Assembly: GCA_964360145.1 (NCBI GenBank)
Contig: CAYHWW010000079.1
Location: 1-14,597 of the forward strand
Reading direction: 5' to 3'
Length of the DNA stretch: 14,597 nucleotides
Source: CAYHWW01 sp964360145
GTDB lineage: Bacteria > Bdellovibrionota > UBA1018 > CAYHWW01
Both the position numbers and the translations under genes were made by a program. Positions 6,753 to 13,526 of this stretch are shown here, piece after piece. The notes under the pieces are model-generated. The model was not told the DNA's origin, searched no databases, and was given only the letters and a program-made list of their open reading frames with translations. How positions within the stretch are numbered: the first letter of the stretch is position 1; each line of letters starts with the position of its first letter.

Positions 6753-6756
6753 AAAA
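6728..6756 (-). promoter_or_regulatory. phd/vapC promoter
   Basis: On the minus strand there is a perfect TATAAT at 6728-6733. The 17-base spacer leads to TTTTAA (6751-6756), a poor -35. The -10 lies inside the operator cluster, so binding there would shut the promoter. The expected leader is about 25-30 bases. Confidence 0.5.
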
Positions 6757-6981
6757 TAGACCTTCGATTTCAACGAGATTAGCACTTGGCTCGTAACTCA
6801 CGATATCCCCCATAATGGCCATAATCCCCTTCATCTGTTCGTAGGGCACCACCCAGGCGATGGGGCGCCCCTCCTCGTTGAATAAGCAACGACCACCGCT
6901 GAACACCCGGGCGGGCATTTTCATATTCTCCAGACGACGACGCTCACTCGCGGACTTCCCTGTCTTTTTAGACGTGATCAT
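6751..6981 (-). CDS. Orphan Phd/YefM-like antitoxin
   Basis: A 76-residue protein whose C-terminal half resembles the adjacent Phd antitoxin. EEGRPIAWVVPYEQ parallels KHGKPLAQVLPFD, and both continue to a shared GDIV motif near the end (GDIVSYEPS versus GDIVNFDTS). The N-terminal DNA-binding part is shorter and more basic. I chose ATG 6981 over 6996 because GGAGG lies eight bases before it. No toxin gene sits next to it: lexA is 32 bases upstream and the phd/vapC pair is downstream. It may be a remnant, a solitary antitoxin acting on the downstream toxin, or a small regulator. Antitoxin homology is likely but not certain. Confidence 0.6.
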   Translation of the reverse strand: MITSKKTGKSASERRRLENMKMPARVFSGGRCLFNEEGRPIAWVVPYEQMKGIMAIMGDIVSYEPSANLVEIEGLF

Positions 6982-7013
6982 ACCTTCATCCTCCATGATT
7001 CAAACAAACGGGT

Positions 7014-7757
7014 TTATTTTACGGTGCGGATCACCGTGGATAGAATGCCTTTGATTAAAATCCGTCGGGCCTCATCACCCCGGTAAACCATGGGGGCGTA
7101 CTTGGCGTTGGCGGGGTGGAGTTCCACCCGATCATCGTATCGATAGAAGCGCTTGATGGTGGCGTCACCGCTGACCACCGCCACAACCACTTCACCGTTG
7201 GCGGCGGTGTGCTGGCTGCGGATGACCACGAAGTCACCATCGAAGATGCCGTCCTCCACCATGGAGTCGCCCTTCACGCGCAGGGCAAAATGGTTTTGAT
7301 GGATGTTGCGGAACACCGTGGTGGTGAGATCCAAAACCGCGGCGTCGTCTTCGATGGCTTCTATGGGCTGGCCGGCGGCGACGTTACCGAGTAAACGCAG
7401 CTGTAGAGGCGCAGGGGAGCCCAGTGGTTGTGGTTTTCCAGCTTCAGCGCCTGGCTGGAACGGCCCCCCCGCGCCCAGGTCAAGTTCGTCGCGGAACGGG
7501 CGCCCGCTGGCCCCGCGCCCCGGGCTCCGCCCGCGACGAACCTGGCCTCGACGCGTGAGCTGCAAAGCCCGCTTGCCGTTCCAGTCTTGAGTGAGAAGAC
7601 CCTGCCGCTTCAACCTCACCAGGTAGTTCTGCACCGTCCCCAGGGAGTTGAACCCGAACTTCTTCGCGATCTCAGCCTGGGTGGGGGCATAGCCCTTTTC
7701 CTGCTGGTATTCCGCGATGAACGCCAGGATCTGCATCTGTTTGGGCGTCAAGGTCAT
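7014..7757 (-). CDS. lexA: LexA-family SOS repressor with an extended linker
   Basis: A 247-residue protein. The N-terminal winged HTH (1-68) matches LexA: MTLTPKQMQILAFIAEYQ, then GYAPTQAEIAKKFGF and a recognition helix near 38-50. The C-terminal S24 domain carries the cleavage site A128-G129 (NVAAGQP), nucleophile S165 (GDSMVEDG) and K202 (ATIKRF). RecA-stimulated self-cleavage should lift repression of SOS genes. LexA proteins are usually near 200 residues; here the linker (about 69-120) is about 50 residues, rich in Gly, Pro and Arg, and its DNA forms a GC-rich palindrome. The ATG at 7757 has no Shine-Dalgarno sequence and sits six bases after a candidate -10, so a leaderless mRNA is likely. 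The gene heads a same-strand series ending in the translesion polymerase and vapBC. Confidence 0.9.
   Translation of the reverse strand: MTLTPKQMQILAFIAEYQQEKGYAPTQAEIAKKFGFNSLGTVQNYLVRLKRQGLLTQDWNGKRALQLTRRGQVRRGRSPGRGASGRPFRDELDLGAGGPFQPGAEAGKPQPLGSPAPLQLRLLGNVAAGQPIEAIEDDAAVLDLTTTVFRNIHQNHFALRVKGDSMVEDGIFDGDFVVIRSQHTAANGEVVVAVVSGDATIKRFYRYDDRVELHPANAKYAPMVYRGDEARRILIKGILSTVIRTVK
7475..7545. repeat. GC-rich imperfect palindrome inside the lexA linker
   Basis: GTTCGTCGCGG (7484-7494) and CCGCGACGAAC (7531-7541) are perfect inverted copies, flanked outside by CCAGG (7475-7479) and CCTGG (7541-7545). The 36-base interior contains smaller palindromes such as GGGCGCCC (7498-7505). The element lies wholly in the coding region for the LexA linker and keeps the frame. 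It could be an inserted palindromic element or simply GC-rich linker sequence. Confidence 0.55.
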
Positions 7758-7763
7758 GGATCA

Positions 7764-7792
7764 AGACTATGCGTAAGTTATGCGTAAGTCAA
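7764..7792 (-). promoter_or_regulatory. lexA promoter, predicted leaderless
   Basis: On the minus strand: TTGACT (7787-7792, 5/6 to consensus), a 17-base spacer, then TAGTCT (7764-7769, weak 3/6). Six bases separate the -10 from the ATG at 7757. The tandem repeat at 7768-7789 fills the region between the two elements, so a bound repressor would exclude polymerase. Confidence 0.5.
7768..7789. promoter_or_regulatory. 11-base tandem direct repeat, candidate LexA operator
   Basis: TATGCGTAAGT occurs twice back to back (7768-7778 and 7779-7789). The 11-base period is about one helical turn, so two protein units would bind on the same face. It occupies the lexA promoter spacer. A direct repeat is unusual for LexA, which normally binds inverted half-sites. 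Confidence 0.5.
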
Positions 7793-7833
7793 AGGGCGTT
7801 TTATAAAATGTCTAAGAATAATATGCCGCGGGC

Positions 7834-9039
7834 TTATCCGGTCCATCGCGCAAGCGACGAGCTGAAAAATTCGACCAGGGGAACGCCGTCTGGGCCACCG
7901 ATCAAATGCACCTTCGATCCCGCGAACCGCTTGAGAAAGACCTTGATGCCTTTGGCTCGCTCTCCCCGCTGGCGTCCCGACTTCACCTCGAACCCCACCG
8001 CCTTATCGTTCGCATGAAGGACGAAGTCGACTTCCTGGGCTCCTTCATTCCAGTAGCCCAGCGTGAAGAGACCACCGAAACTCTGATTGAGCAAATGAGC
8101 GCCCACCGCGCTTTCCACTCTGCGCCCCCAGAGCTCCGGGTCTTGACGAGTCTGCTCAAAGGTCTTTCCGGAGAGTGCCGCGGTGAGCGATGTATTGAAG
8201 ACCTGGAATTTAGGGCTCGACCCGCGCCGACGGAGCTCGGTGCCCGAATATTTCTGTAAACCGGTGAGGAGCCCGGCGTGGGTAAGCAGCTCCAGATAGT
8301 GGGCCAACGTGGTCGTGTTGCCGGCGTCCTGGAGTTGCCCCAGCATTTTCTGGTACGAAAGAATTTGCCCCGACGAGAGCGCACCGAGCTGAAAGAGCCT
8401 TCGCAACAAGGCTGGTTTGTCAACTCTTTCAATCATGAGCACGTCGCGTGAAACAGTAGTCTCAATCAGTGAGTCGCGAACATAAGATGCCCAACGCTCG
8501 CCTTCGTTCCGCAGATGAGCGGTTCCCGGATACCCACCAAAATAAATCCACTCGTCGACGGTGAAGCCGAATATTTTATTCATCTCTGGATAGAGCCAAT
8601 GGTGAATGCGCATCATTTCGAAACGCCCGGCCAAGCTCTCGGAGAGACCTTCTTGAATGAGCAACGTGGATGAGCCCAGAAGAACGAGCTGGAGGGGAAG
8701 CCGGTTGCGAGTGTCCTCGTCCCAAAGGTGTTTTATCGTTTCCGACCAGTTCTCGACTTTCTGTATCTCGTCGAAGCAGAGCAGAGTCTGCTTTTGACTC
8801 TGCCGGGTGGCCTGCCTCGCCTCTTCCCAGCGACTGACGATCCAATCTCGATCTCGCAAGAGCGGTTCATCCACGGCATGGAAGAAACACCGCATCCCTT
8901 CGCTTTGAGCCAGCTCTTGCACCACCGCCTGGACGCCCGTTGTTTTTCCCACCTGGCGGGGGCCTAGAAGCACTTGAATGAAGTGCCTTGGTTCTGAAAG
9001 ACGTCTCTTTAAATCATTAAAAGTGCTGTAATACCGCAT
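7834..9039 (-). CDS. AAA ATPase with C-terminal DUF4143 / nuclease-like domain
   Basis: A 401-residue protein of the AAA_14/DUF4143 type. Walker A is GPRQVGKTT (26-34), Walker B is LLCFDE (86-91), and a sensor-like strand LVLLGSSTLL follows at 118-127. A winged-helix-like region around 210-260 precedes the C-terminal domain, in which EVDF (336-339) and FEVKSG (350-355) form a PD-(D/E)xK-like pattern, with D338, E351 and K353 as candidate catalytic residues. Members are widespread in accessory regions; their biochemical role is poorly known and some may take part in DNA transactions or defence. The ATG at 9039 has only weak ribosome-binding sequence upstream. It lies 76 bases before lexA on the same strand but lexA has its own promoter. 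Twin palindromes occupy its upstream region. Confidence 0.85.
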   Translation of the reverse strand: MRYYSTFNDLKRRLSEPRHFIQVLLGPRQVGKTTGVQAVVQELAQSEGMRCFFHAVDEPLLRDRDWIVSRWEEARQATRQSQKQTLLCFDEIQKVENWSETIKHLWDEDTRNRLPLQLVLLGSSTLLIQEGLSESLAGRFEMMRIHHWLYPEMNKIFGFTVDEWIYFGGYPGTAHLRNEGERWASYVRDSLIETTVSRDVLMIERVDKPALLRRLFQLGALSSGQILSYQKMLGQLQDAGNTTTLAHYLELLTHAGLLTGLQKYSGTELRRRGSSPKFQVFNTSLTAALSGKTFEQTRQDPELWGRRVESAVGAHLLNQSFGGLFTLGYWNEGAQEVDFVLHANDKAVGFEVKSGRQRGERAKGIKVFLKRFAGSKVHLIGGPDGVPLVEFFSSSLARWTG

Positions 9040-9060
9040 ACATCTCTAGCATATCACATT

Positions 9061-9102
9061 TTACTCAATATACTGAGTAATTTTACTCAATGCACTGAGT
9101 AA
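9061..9102. promoter_or_regulatory. Twin palindromes upstream of the ATPase gene
   Basis: Two 20-base palindromes follow each other at 9061-9080 and 9083-9102. Each has arms TTACTCA and TGAGTAA around a six-base centre (ATATAC or ATGCAC), and their centres are 22 bases apart, close to two helical turns. They lie 22-63 bases upstream of the ATPase start codon. Paired operators for a dimeric regulator are the simplest reading; the regulator is not identified. Confidence 0.6.
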
Positions 9103-9129
9103 AGCCACTGACCTACCGCGGCACCGCCC

Positions 9130-10554
9130 CTACAGCTTCAAGCCCTGCATGACCTTGATGATCTTGCGAAAGTTCGTACCGGGGTAGCGCCCCTCCACGG
9201 TGGACACGAATTCCGCCATGGTCCAACCGGCATCAGCTCTCGCAAGAATAAAGATAAGCAGGTCGTGGCCCACCATGAAAGCGGCGCCCAGGGGAGAGAT
9301 GCTGGACTGCGTGAGCCCCCGCGGAAAGCCCGTGCCGTCGGGGCGCTCATGGTGCTGCGCGATGATGACATCCACGTCCGGCGGCACTTCGGTGAACTGC
9401 CGTGCGAGCTCGGCGGCCTTCTGCGGATGCTCTTGGTAGTCGAGGTATTCCTGGTCGGTGAACTCCAGCCTGCGGGCGGTGAGCTCCTCAAGGGTCTGCA
9501 CGGTTGCGAGATCGTTGTTTTTGAGCGTGATGTCATGGAGAAACGCCGCCAGATTGAGTTTGTAGAAAGTCTGCTCCGAATGCCAACCAGCGGCGGCGGC
9601 AATGGCACACGCGATCTCCCCCAGCATCATGCTGTGGCTTGAGATGTAGTTCTTGCGATCCGCCTTGATGCGCGTCAGCAGCCCCGCGAGCCGGGGGCTC
9701 CGGCCCATGGCTTTCACCGCCATGTCCATGCTGGCCTTCACCACGGACTGAATCTCGGGGGTCATGCCGAGGTTGCCGATGAGCTCTTTCACGGTTTCGT
9801 GCACGGACTCGCCGATCTCCCCCTGCACTTTGGCGAGCTTGGCGCCGCTGCCGGCGGCGGCCTCGATGATCTTCAGCAAGTCGTCTTTGAGCTTGCTGAC
9901 GAACTCAGCGGTCTCGGCGTTCTGTAAATAGAAAAAATCCACTTTTTTAGTGTGCAGATACTTTTGAAGGTCATCGGCGTCGAAAACGTCGCCCTCTTGG
10001 AAAAGCTTCACATACTTCGTGCTCGAGAGACGGATGTAGACTGGCGCCTTCAGGGGGCTCACGCGCAAGAGCAGGTTGGTGTTGATGCGGGAGTAATCGC
10101 CGTCGCCACGCCCCAGGGCTTCAGCGGTGTCCCGGGCCTTGGACACGCCCTTGCCCTTGATCAGGGTTTCCGGCCGCGGGGCCTTGGGGTCAAGGGCCGC
10201 GAGCTCGGCGGCCCACTTCAAGATCAGCTTCACGGCGTCGTCCACCATGGTCTTGCCGCCGACGACGCCCACGAGATTGCGCAGACCGAAGGTGCCTGAT
10301 TTTTGGGACTCGTTCAATACGGCCACGATGACAGGTTTCTTCACCCGATTCGTGGAGACATAACGGAGAGCGCTCTTGTCGCTCTCCGTGCCCTCAAGCA
10401 CGAGGAGGTCCAAGACGGGCTTATCCTTCTGGATTTTCTTCACCGCATCCAAGGTATCCCCCCCCTCAATGAGGGTGGCATTGAGCTGGGCCTCTAGAGC
10501 AAAGGCAACGAGGCGCTGGGCCTCTTTGTTTTCGAGGGATATGAGGATGTTCAT
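9130..10554 (-). CDS. Pseudo-receiver plus HD-GYP-like domain protein
   Basis: A 474-residue cytoplasmic protein in three parts. (1) Residues 1-115 look like a response-regulator receiver, but the acidic pair after the first strand is missing (ILISLENKE) and the phosphoacceptor position in DLLVLEG appears to be E54. It is probably not phosphorylated. (2) A middle region at about 160-225 with RVSPLKAPVYIRL and KLFQEGDVFDADDLQKYL, of unrecognised fold. (3) An HD-GYP-like domain at 290-474 with H307, H340-D341, H376 (HPQKAAELA) and QHHERPDGTGFP (400-411). HD-GYP domains hydrolyse cyclic-di-GMP. Here the usual HDIGK is HDITL and GYP is GFP, so activity may be altered or lost. It follows the YkgJ-like gene by 55 bases on the same strand. 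Confidence 0.82.
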   Translation of the reverse strand: MNILISLENKEAQRLVAFALEAQLNATLIEGGDTLDAVKKIQKDKPVLDLLVLEGTESDKSALRYVSTNRVKKPVIVAVLNESQKSGTFGLRNLVGVVGGKTMVDDAVKLILKWAAELAALDPKAPRPETLIKGKGVSKARDTAEALGRGDGDYSRINTNLLLRVSPLKAPVYIRLSSTKYVKLFQEGDVFDADDLQKYLHTKKVDFFYLQNAETAEFVSKLKDDLLKIIEAAAGSGAKLAKVQGEIGESVHETVKELIGNLGMTPEIQSVVKASMDMAVKAMGRSPRLAGLLTRIKADRKNYISSHSMMLGEIACAIAAAAGWHSEQTFYKLNLAAFLHDITLKNNDLATVQTLEELTARRLEFTDQEYLDYQEHPQKAAELARQFTEVPPDVDVIIAQHHERPDGTGFPRGLTQSSISPLGAAFMVGHDLLIFILARADAGWTMAEFVSTVEGRYPGTNFRKIIKVMQGLKL

Positions 10555-10567
10555 CTGCTTTCAAAAT

Positions 10568-10576
10568 TCTAACATG
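10568..10576 (-). promoter_or_regulatory. Possible extended -10 promoter for the HD-GYP gene
   Basis: On the minus strand TGTTAGAAT matches an extended -10 (TGn plus TAGAAT). It ends 12 bases before the ATG at 10554. No convincing -35 is visible at 16-18 bases upstream. Predicted leader is about five bases. Confidence 0.3.
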
Positions 10577-10609
10577 GGTCGGTTTTGATACATTGCATTA
10601 TTCCGCGAT

Positions 10610-11194
10610 CTATCCTGGCAAAACCCAGTCCAGCGCCAGCCGCAGCGCCTCATTGATGGGCTTTCGCTCCAGAAGCTCGGTGGGGACGCCGTATTGGCGC
10701 CCCGTTGCGATGAGCGCCTCGTCCACCTCTTCATGCAGAGGCAGGCTCACGCCCTGAGCTGCGGTGAGCAGCGAGGCCCGCTTCACCTCTTCCGGCTGGA
10801 TGGCCCCATGGTGAAAGCAGGCGGAAAACTGAGGACGACCAAATTCATTGAGCCAACCGCTGTAGCCGAAGAGTCGGCAGAGACTGGGACGCTCTTCATA
10901 CCGCCGACAACGCCCCTTGCCACCGCCGTGATGGTCATAGATGGCGCAAACATCCCAAGTTGAGTCAGGGTTTCGCGCCTCAGCAATGATGGCGGCGGAC
11001 TCGGTGTTGCCAGCGGCGGCCTCAGCGGTGAGGCGGCGTGCCAGCGGGATCATCTCCAACGGCAGCGCCTCGATGGCGGGGTTGTCGCAGCAGCGACCGC
11101 AGTTCGGGGGGCACGCAAGGCCCGTGCTTCGCGCCACGGCGGCGGTGGCGAGGTCTTGGGCCTGGAGGGTTTCAAGGATGGCATCGCGGAGCAT
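10610..11194 (-). CDS. YkgJ-family cysteine cluster protein
   Basis: A 194-residue protein with the YkgJ/UPF0153 pattern. The N-terminal cluster C28, C32, C35, C36 (CPPNCGRCC) is followed by IEALPLEMIPLA, then C83, C96, and C106 in GRCRRYEERPSLCRLFG (95-110), with C126 further on. This family is annotated as a putative zinc- or iron-chelating domain; its substrate is unknown. No signal peptide or membrane segment is seen. ATG 11194 is the only reasonable start. It is divergent from the FAD oxidoreductase across a 126-base gap and is the probable first gene of a pair with the HD-GYP protein. Confidence 0.85.
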   Translation of the reverse strand: MLRDAILETLQAQDLATAAVARSTGLACPPNCGRCCDNPAIEALPLEMIPLARRLTAEAAAGNTESAAIIAEARNPDSTWDVCAIYDHHGGGKGRCRRYEERPSLCRLFGYSGWLNEFGRPQFSACFHHGAIQPEEVKRASLLTAAQGVSLPLHEEVDEALIATGRQYGVPTELLERKPINEALRLALDWVLPG

Positions 11195-11257
11195 GATTTG
11201 CAGTCATAGCATAACTGCGAAGTTCTCCTTGGCGGAACACCGCCGCCGCGCCGCAGC

Positions 11258-11271
11258 TTGCCGGACGGCAA
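11258..11271. promoter_or_regulatory. Small palindrome in the divergent intergenic region
   Basis: TTGCCG (11258-11263) and CGGCAA (11266-11271) are inverted copies with a 2-base spacer, 50 bases upstream of the FAD oxidoreductase start and between divergent genes. A second short one, GGCGG-AACA-CCGCC, lies at 11231-11244. Possible operators; the composition is GC-rich, so chance is a real alternative. Confidence 0.25.
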
Positions 11272-11320
11272 CTCCCTGCGGACAATGAACGCCATCAAAT
11301 CTCTTGGAAAGGTCCCCACC

Positions 11321-13096
11321 ATGGCTTACACGCCGTCACGCCGACGCTTTTTGAAAACCTCTGCCCAGGCCTCCGCGCTCTTTGCGGGCGCAGCGCTGCT
11401 CCCTCGCATCCCCAACGCCCGGGCCGACAAGAGTAGCGACGCCCCCCAAACCGGGCTCCGCGTCCTCGTCCTCGGCGGCGGCGTGGGCGGCATGACCGCG
11501 GCCCACGAACTCTCCGAGCGCGGCTACCACGTCACTGTTTGCGAACTCAAAGACCTCCCCGGCGGCAAAGCCCGCAGCATCCCCGCCCGGGGCACAGGCC
11601 GCGACGGCCGCACCGATCTCCCCGGCGAACACGGTTTTCGCTTCTTTCCTGGCTTCTACACCCACCTCGACGACACCATGTCCCGCATCCCCTTTGGCAA
11701 CGGTCGCACCGCCTACGACAACCTGGTGGCACCGCCCTCCATGCAGTTTGGTCGCACCGGCGGTGAAGGGGAAATCCGCGTCCCCATGCACCTGCCGGGC
11801 AACCCCGCGGAAATTCGCGCCGCCATCCACACTGTTTTTGGCTCTAAACTCGGCATCCCCGCGGACGACCTTAAATTTTTCTGCGACCGCTTGCTCACCC
11901 TTCTCACCAGCTGCGACGAGCGCCGCTTCGCCGAGTATGAGCACATCCCCTGGTGGGATTTCATCGAGGCGGAGCACCGCTCCCCCAACTATCGCCGCTT
12001 CCTCGCCACCGGCCTCATGCGCTGCCTCGTCGCCTGCCAACCCCGCACTGTCAGCGCCCGCACCGGCGGCTACACTTTCCTCCAGTTGCTCTTGAGCTTG
12101 GTGGGCTTCAACAAAGCCGTGGACCGGGTCTTGAACGGCCCCACCAACGACAAATGGATTTTCCCCTGGCTCGCGCATCTGAAACGCATGGGCGTGGACT
12201 ATCGCCTCAACAGCAAAGTGGTTGAGCTGCATTTTGACAGCGCCCGCAACCGTCTGAGCGGCGCTACAGTGGAAGTGGCAGGAGTGCGCCAGGATTTGGA
12301 GGCAGACCACGTGGTGCTGGCGGTGCCCGTGGAAGTGGCCTTGACGCTGATCCCTGAGGCGATGAAAGCGGCGGACCCTGCCCTCTCGCGTCTGGCCAAC
12401 CTCAAAGTGGAGTGGATGAACGGCATCCAGTTCTTCCTCACCGAAGACGTCCTCCAAGGCTTCGGCCACACGATTTATTTCGATTCGCCGTGGGCGGTGA
12501 CCAGCATTTCCCAAAGGCAGTATTGGGAAGACACCGCGTTGGGCAACTACGGCGACGGCCGCGTCGCAGGCGTGCTCTCCGTCGATGTCTCGGACTGGAA
12601 CAACCGCGGCATCCTCTACGACAAGACTGCCAAGCAGTGCACCAAAGACGAGGTCATCGCGGAAGTCTGGGCCCAGATGAAAGCCCACTTGAACGAGGGC
12701 GGCAGCACTCTCTTGCGTGACGACATGATCATCGATGTCCACGTCGACCCTGGCATCAGCTTCCCGGCGCCGGGGCAGACGACCAATACGGAGCCGCTGC
12801 TCGTCAATACCGCGGGCTCCTGGGATGATCGCCCCGAGGCCTGGGGCCCCATCGAAAACTTCTATCTCGCAAGCGACTACGTGCGCACCCACATGGACCT
12901 CGCCTGCATGGATGCCGCCTGCGAAGCCGCCCGCCGCGGCGTGAATAAGCTGCTGGAGCGCGCCGGCCGCCCCGATGAGCAGTGCATCGTCTCGCCGTTG
13001 GAAGAGCCCGTGGTCTTCAAGCCCTTCAAGGCCTACGACCGCGAGCGATTCCGCCGCGGCCTGCCCCACGATGCCGCCGTGGTGGCGGGGCTGTAG
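11321..13096 (+). CDS. Tat-exported FAD-dependent oxidoreductase (phytoene desaturase / amine oxidase fold)
   Basis: A 591-residue flavoprotein. SRRRFLK at 6-12 matches the twin-arginine consensus and is followed by a hydrophobic stretch (ALFAGAALLP) and probable cleavage near ARA at 33-35, so it folds with its cofactor before export. The FAD-binding Rossmann motif is VLVLGGGVGGMTAAHEL (48-64), with acidic E75 at the end of the second strand. A C-terminal FAD segment is FYLASDYVRT followed by an Ala/Cys-rich helix. The fold is that of carotenoid desaturases and hydroxysqualene dehydroxylase-like proteins, but the substrate cannot be read from the sequence. I chose ATG 11321 because GGAAAGG lies eight bases upstream and it puts the RR motif at the N terminus. 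The NDT-like gene follows after 10 bases. Confidence 0.88.
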   Translation: MAYTPSRRRFLKTSAQASALFAGAALLPRIPNARADKSSDAPQTGLRVLVLGGGVGGMTAAHELSERGYHVTVCELKDLPGGKARSIPARGTGRDGRTDLPGEHGFRFFPGFYTHLDDTMSRIPFGNGRTAYDNLVAPPSMQFGRTGGEGEIRVPMHLPGNPAEIRAAIHTVFGSKLGIPADDLKFFCDRLLTLLTSCDERRFAEYEHIPWWDFIEAEHRSPNYRRFLATGLMRCLVACQPRTVSARTGGYTFLQLLLSLVGFNKAVDRVLNGPTNDKWIFPWLAHLKRMGVDYRLNSKVVELHFDSARNRLSGATVEVAGVRQDLEADHVVLAVPVEVALTLIPEAMKAADPALSRLANLKVEWMNGIQFFLTEDVLQGFGHTIYFDSPWAVTSISQRQYWEDTALGNYGDGRVAGVLSVDVSDWNNRGILYDKTAKQCTKDEVIAEVWAQMKAHLNEGGSTLLRDDMIIDVHVDPGISFPAPGQTTNTEPLLVNTAGSWDDRPEAWGPIENFYLASDYVRTHMDLACMDAACEAARRGVNKLLERAGRPDEQCIVSPLEEPVVFKPFKAYDRERFRRGLPHDAAVVAGL

Positions 13097-13106
13097 CGAA
13101 AGTCTG

Positions 13107-13526
13107 ATGAACCACATGAAAAAAGTCATCTGCATCTGCGGTTCAATGCAGTTTCTCGATCAAATGCAGCAGCTCAAATTAGAGTTAGAAAGACTCGGCT
13201 ATGCAGTCCACTTGCCTGAGGCAGAGGAAAGTGAAAACTGCTATGCGGCGCTCCCCGCAGCCGCTAAGCCTGCCATGAAACGAAATTTCATCGACGCCCA
13301 CCTCCGAAAGATCCGCGAGTCGGATGCGGTCTTAATCGCCAACTATTCCAAGCACGGCACAGCGGGTTATATCGGTCCCAATACCCTGATTGAGATGGCG
13401 TTTGCTTACGCCATGCAAAAACAGATTTTTCTCCTTCAACCCATGGCGGAGCAGCCCTGCAAAGATGAGGTGGATGGGTTGGCAGCAACAGTGATCAACG
13501 ACGATCTCTCAGAAATAGCTCTGTGA
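13107..13526 (+). CDS. Nucleoside 2-deoxyribosyltransferase-like protein
   Basis: About 139 residues. VICICGSMQF near the N terminus, IRESDAVLIANY in the middle and YIGPNTLIEMAFAYAMQKQIFLL afterwards match the nucleoside deoxyribosyltransferase-like (NDT) superfamily. The Glu in LIEMAFAYA (residue 96 from this start) aligns with the family's catalytic glutamate. Members cleave or exchange the base of deoxynucleosides, or act on nucleotide-like substrates; the actual substrate here is unknown. ATG 13107 and ATG 13116 are both possible, and neither has a strong Shine-Dalgarno sequence. The gene sits 10 bases after the oxidoreductase and overlaps the AraC gene as GTGA, suggesting co-transcription of all three. 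Confidence 0.72.
   Translation: MNHMKKVICICGSMQFLDQMQQLKLELERLGYAVHLPEAEESENCYAALPAAAKPAMKRNFIDAHLRKIRESDAVLIANYSKHGTAGYIGPNTLIEMAFAYAMQKQIFLLQPMAEQPCKDEVDGLAATVINDDLSEIAL

Noticed and set aside
7758..7833. Possible TTAC-N3-GTAA LexA box as recalled for Bdellovibrio
   Set aside because: The sequence has TTACGCATAA units, which do not complete the GTAA half; the tandem direct repeat describes it better.
11336..13135. 599-codon open frame on the minus strand opposite the FAD oxidoreductase
   Set aside because: It is the antisense shadow of a GC-rich gene with clear Tat and FAD motifs; its translation is dominated by Ala, Gly, Val, His and Glu without any recognisable domain.
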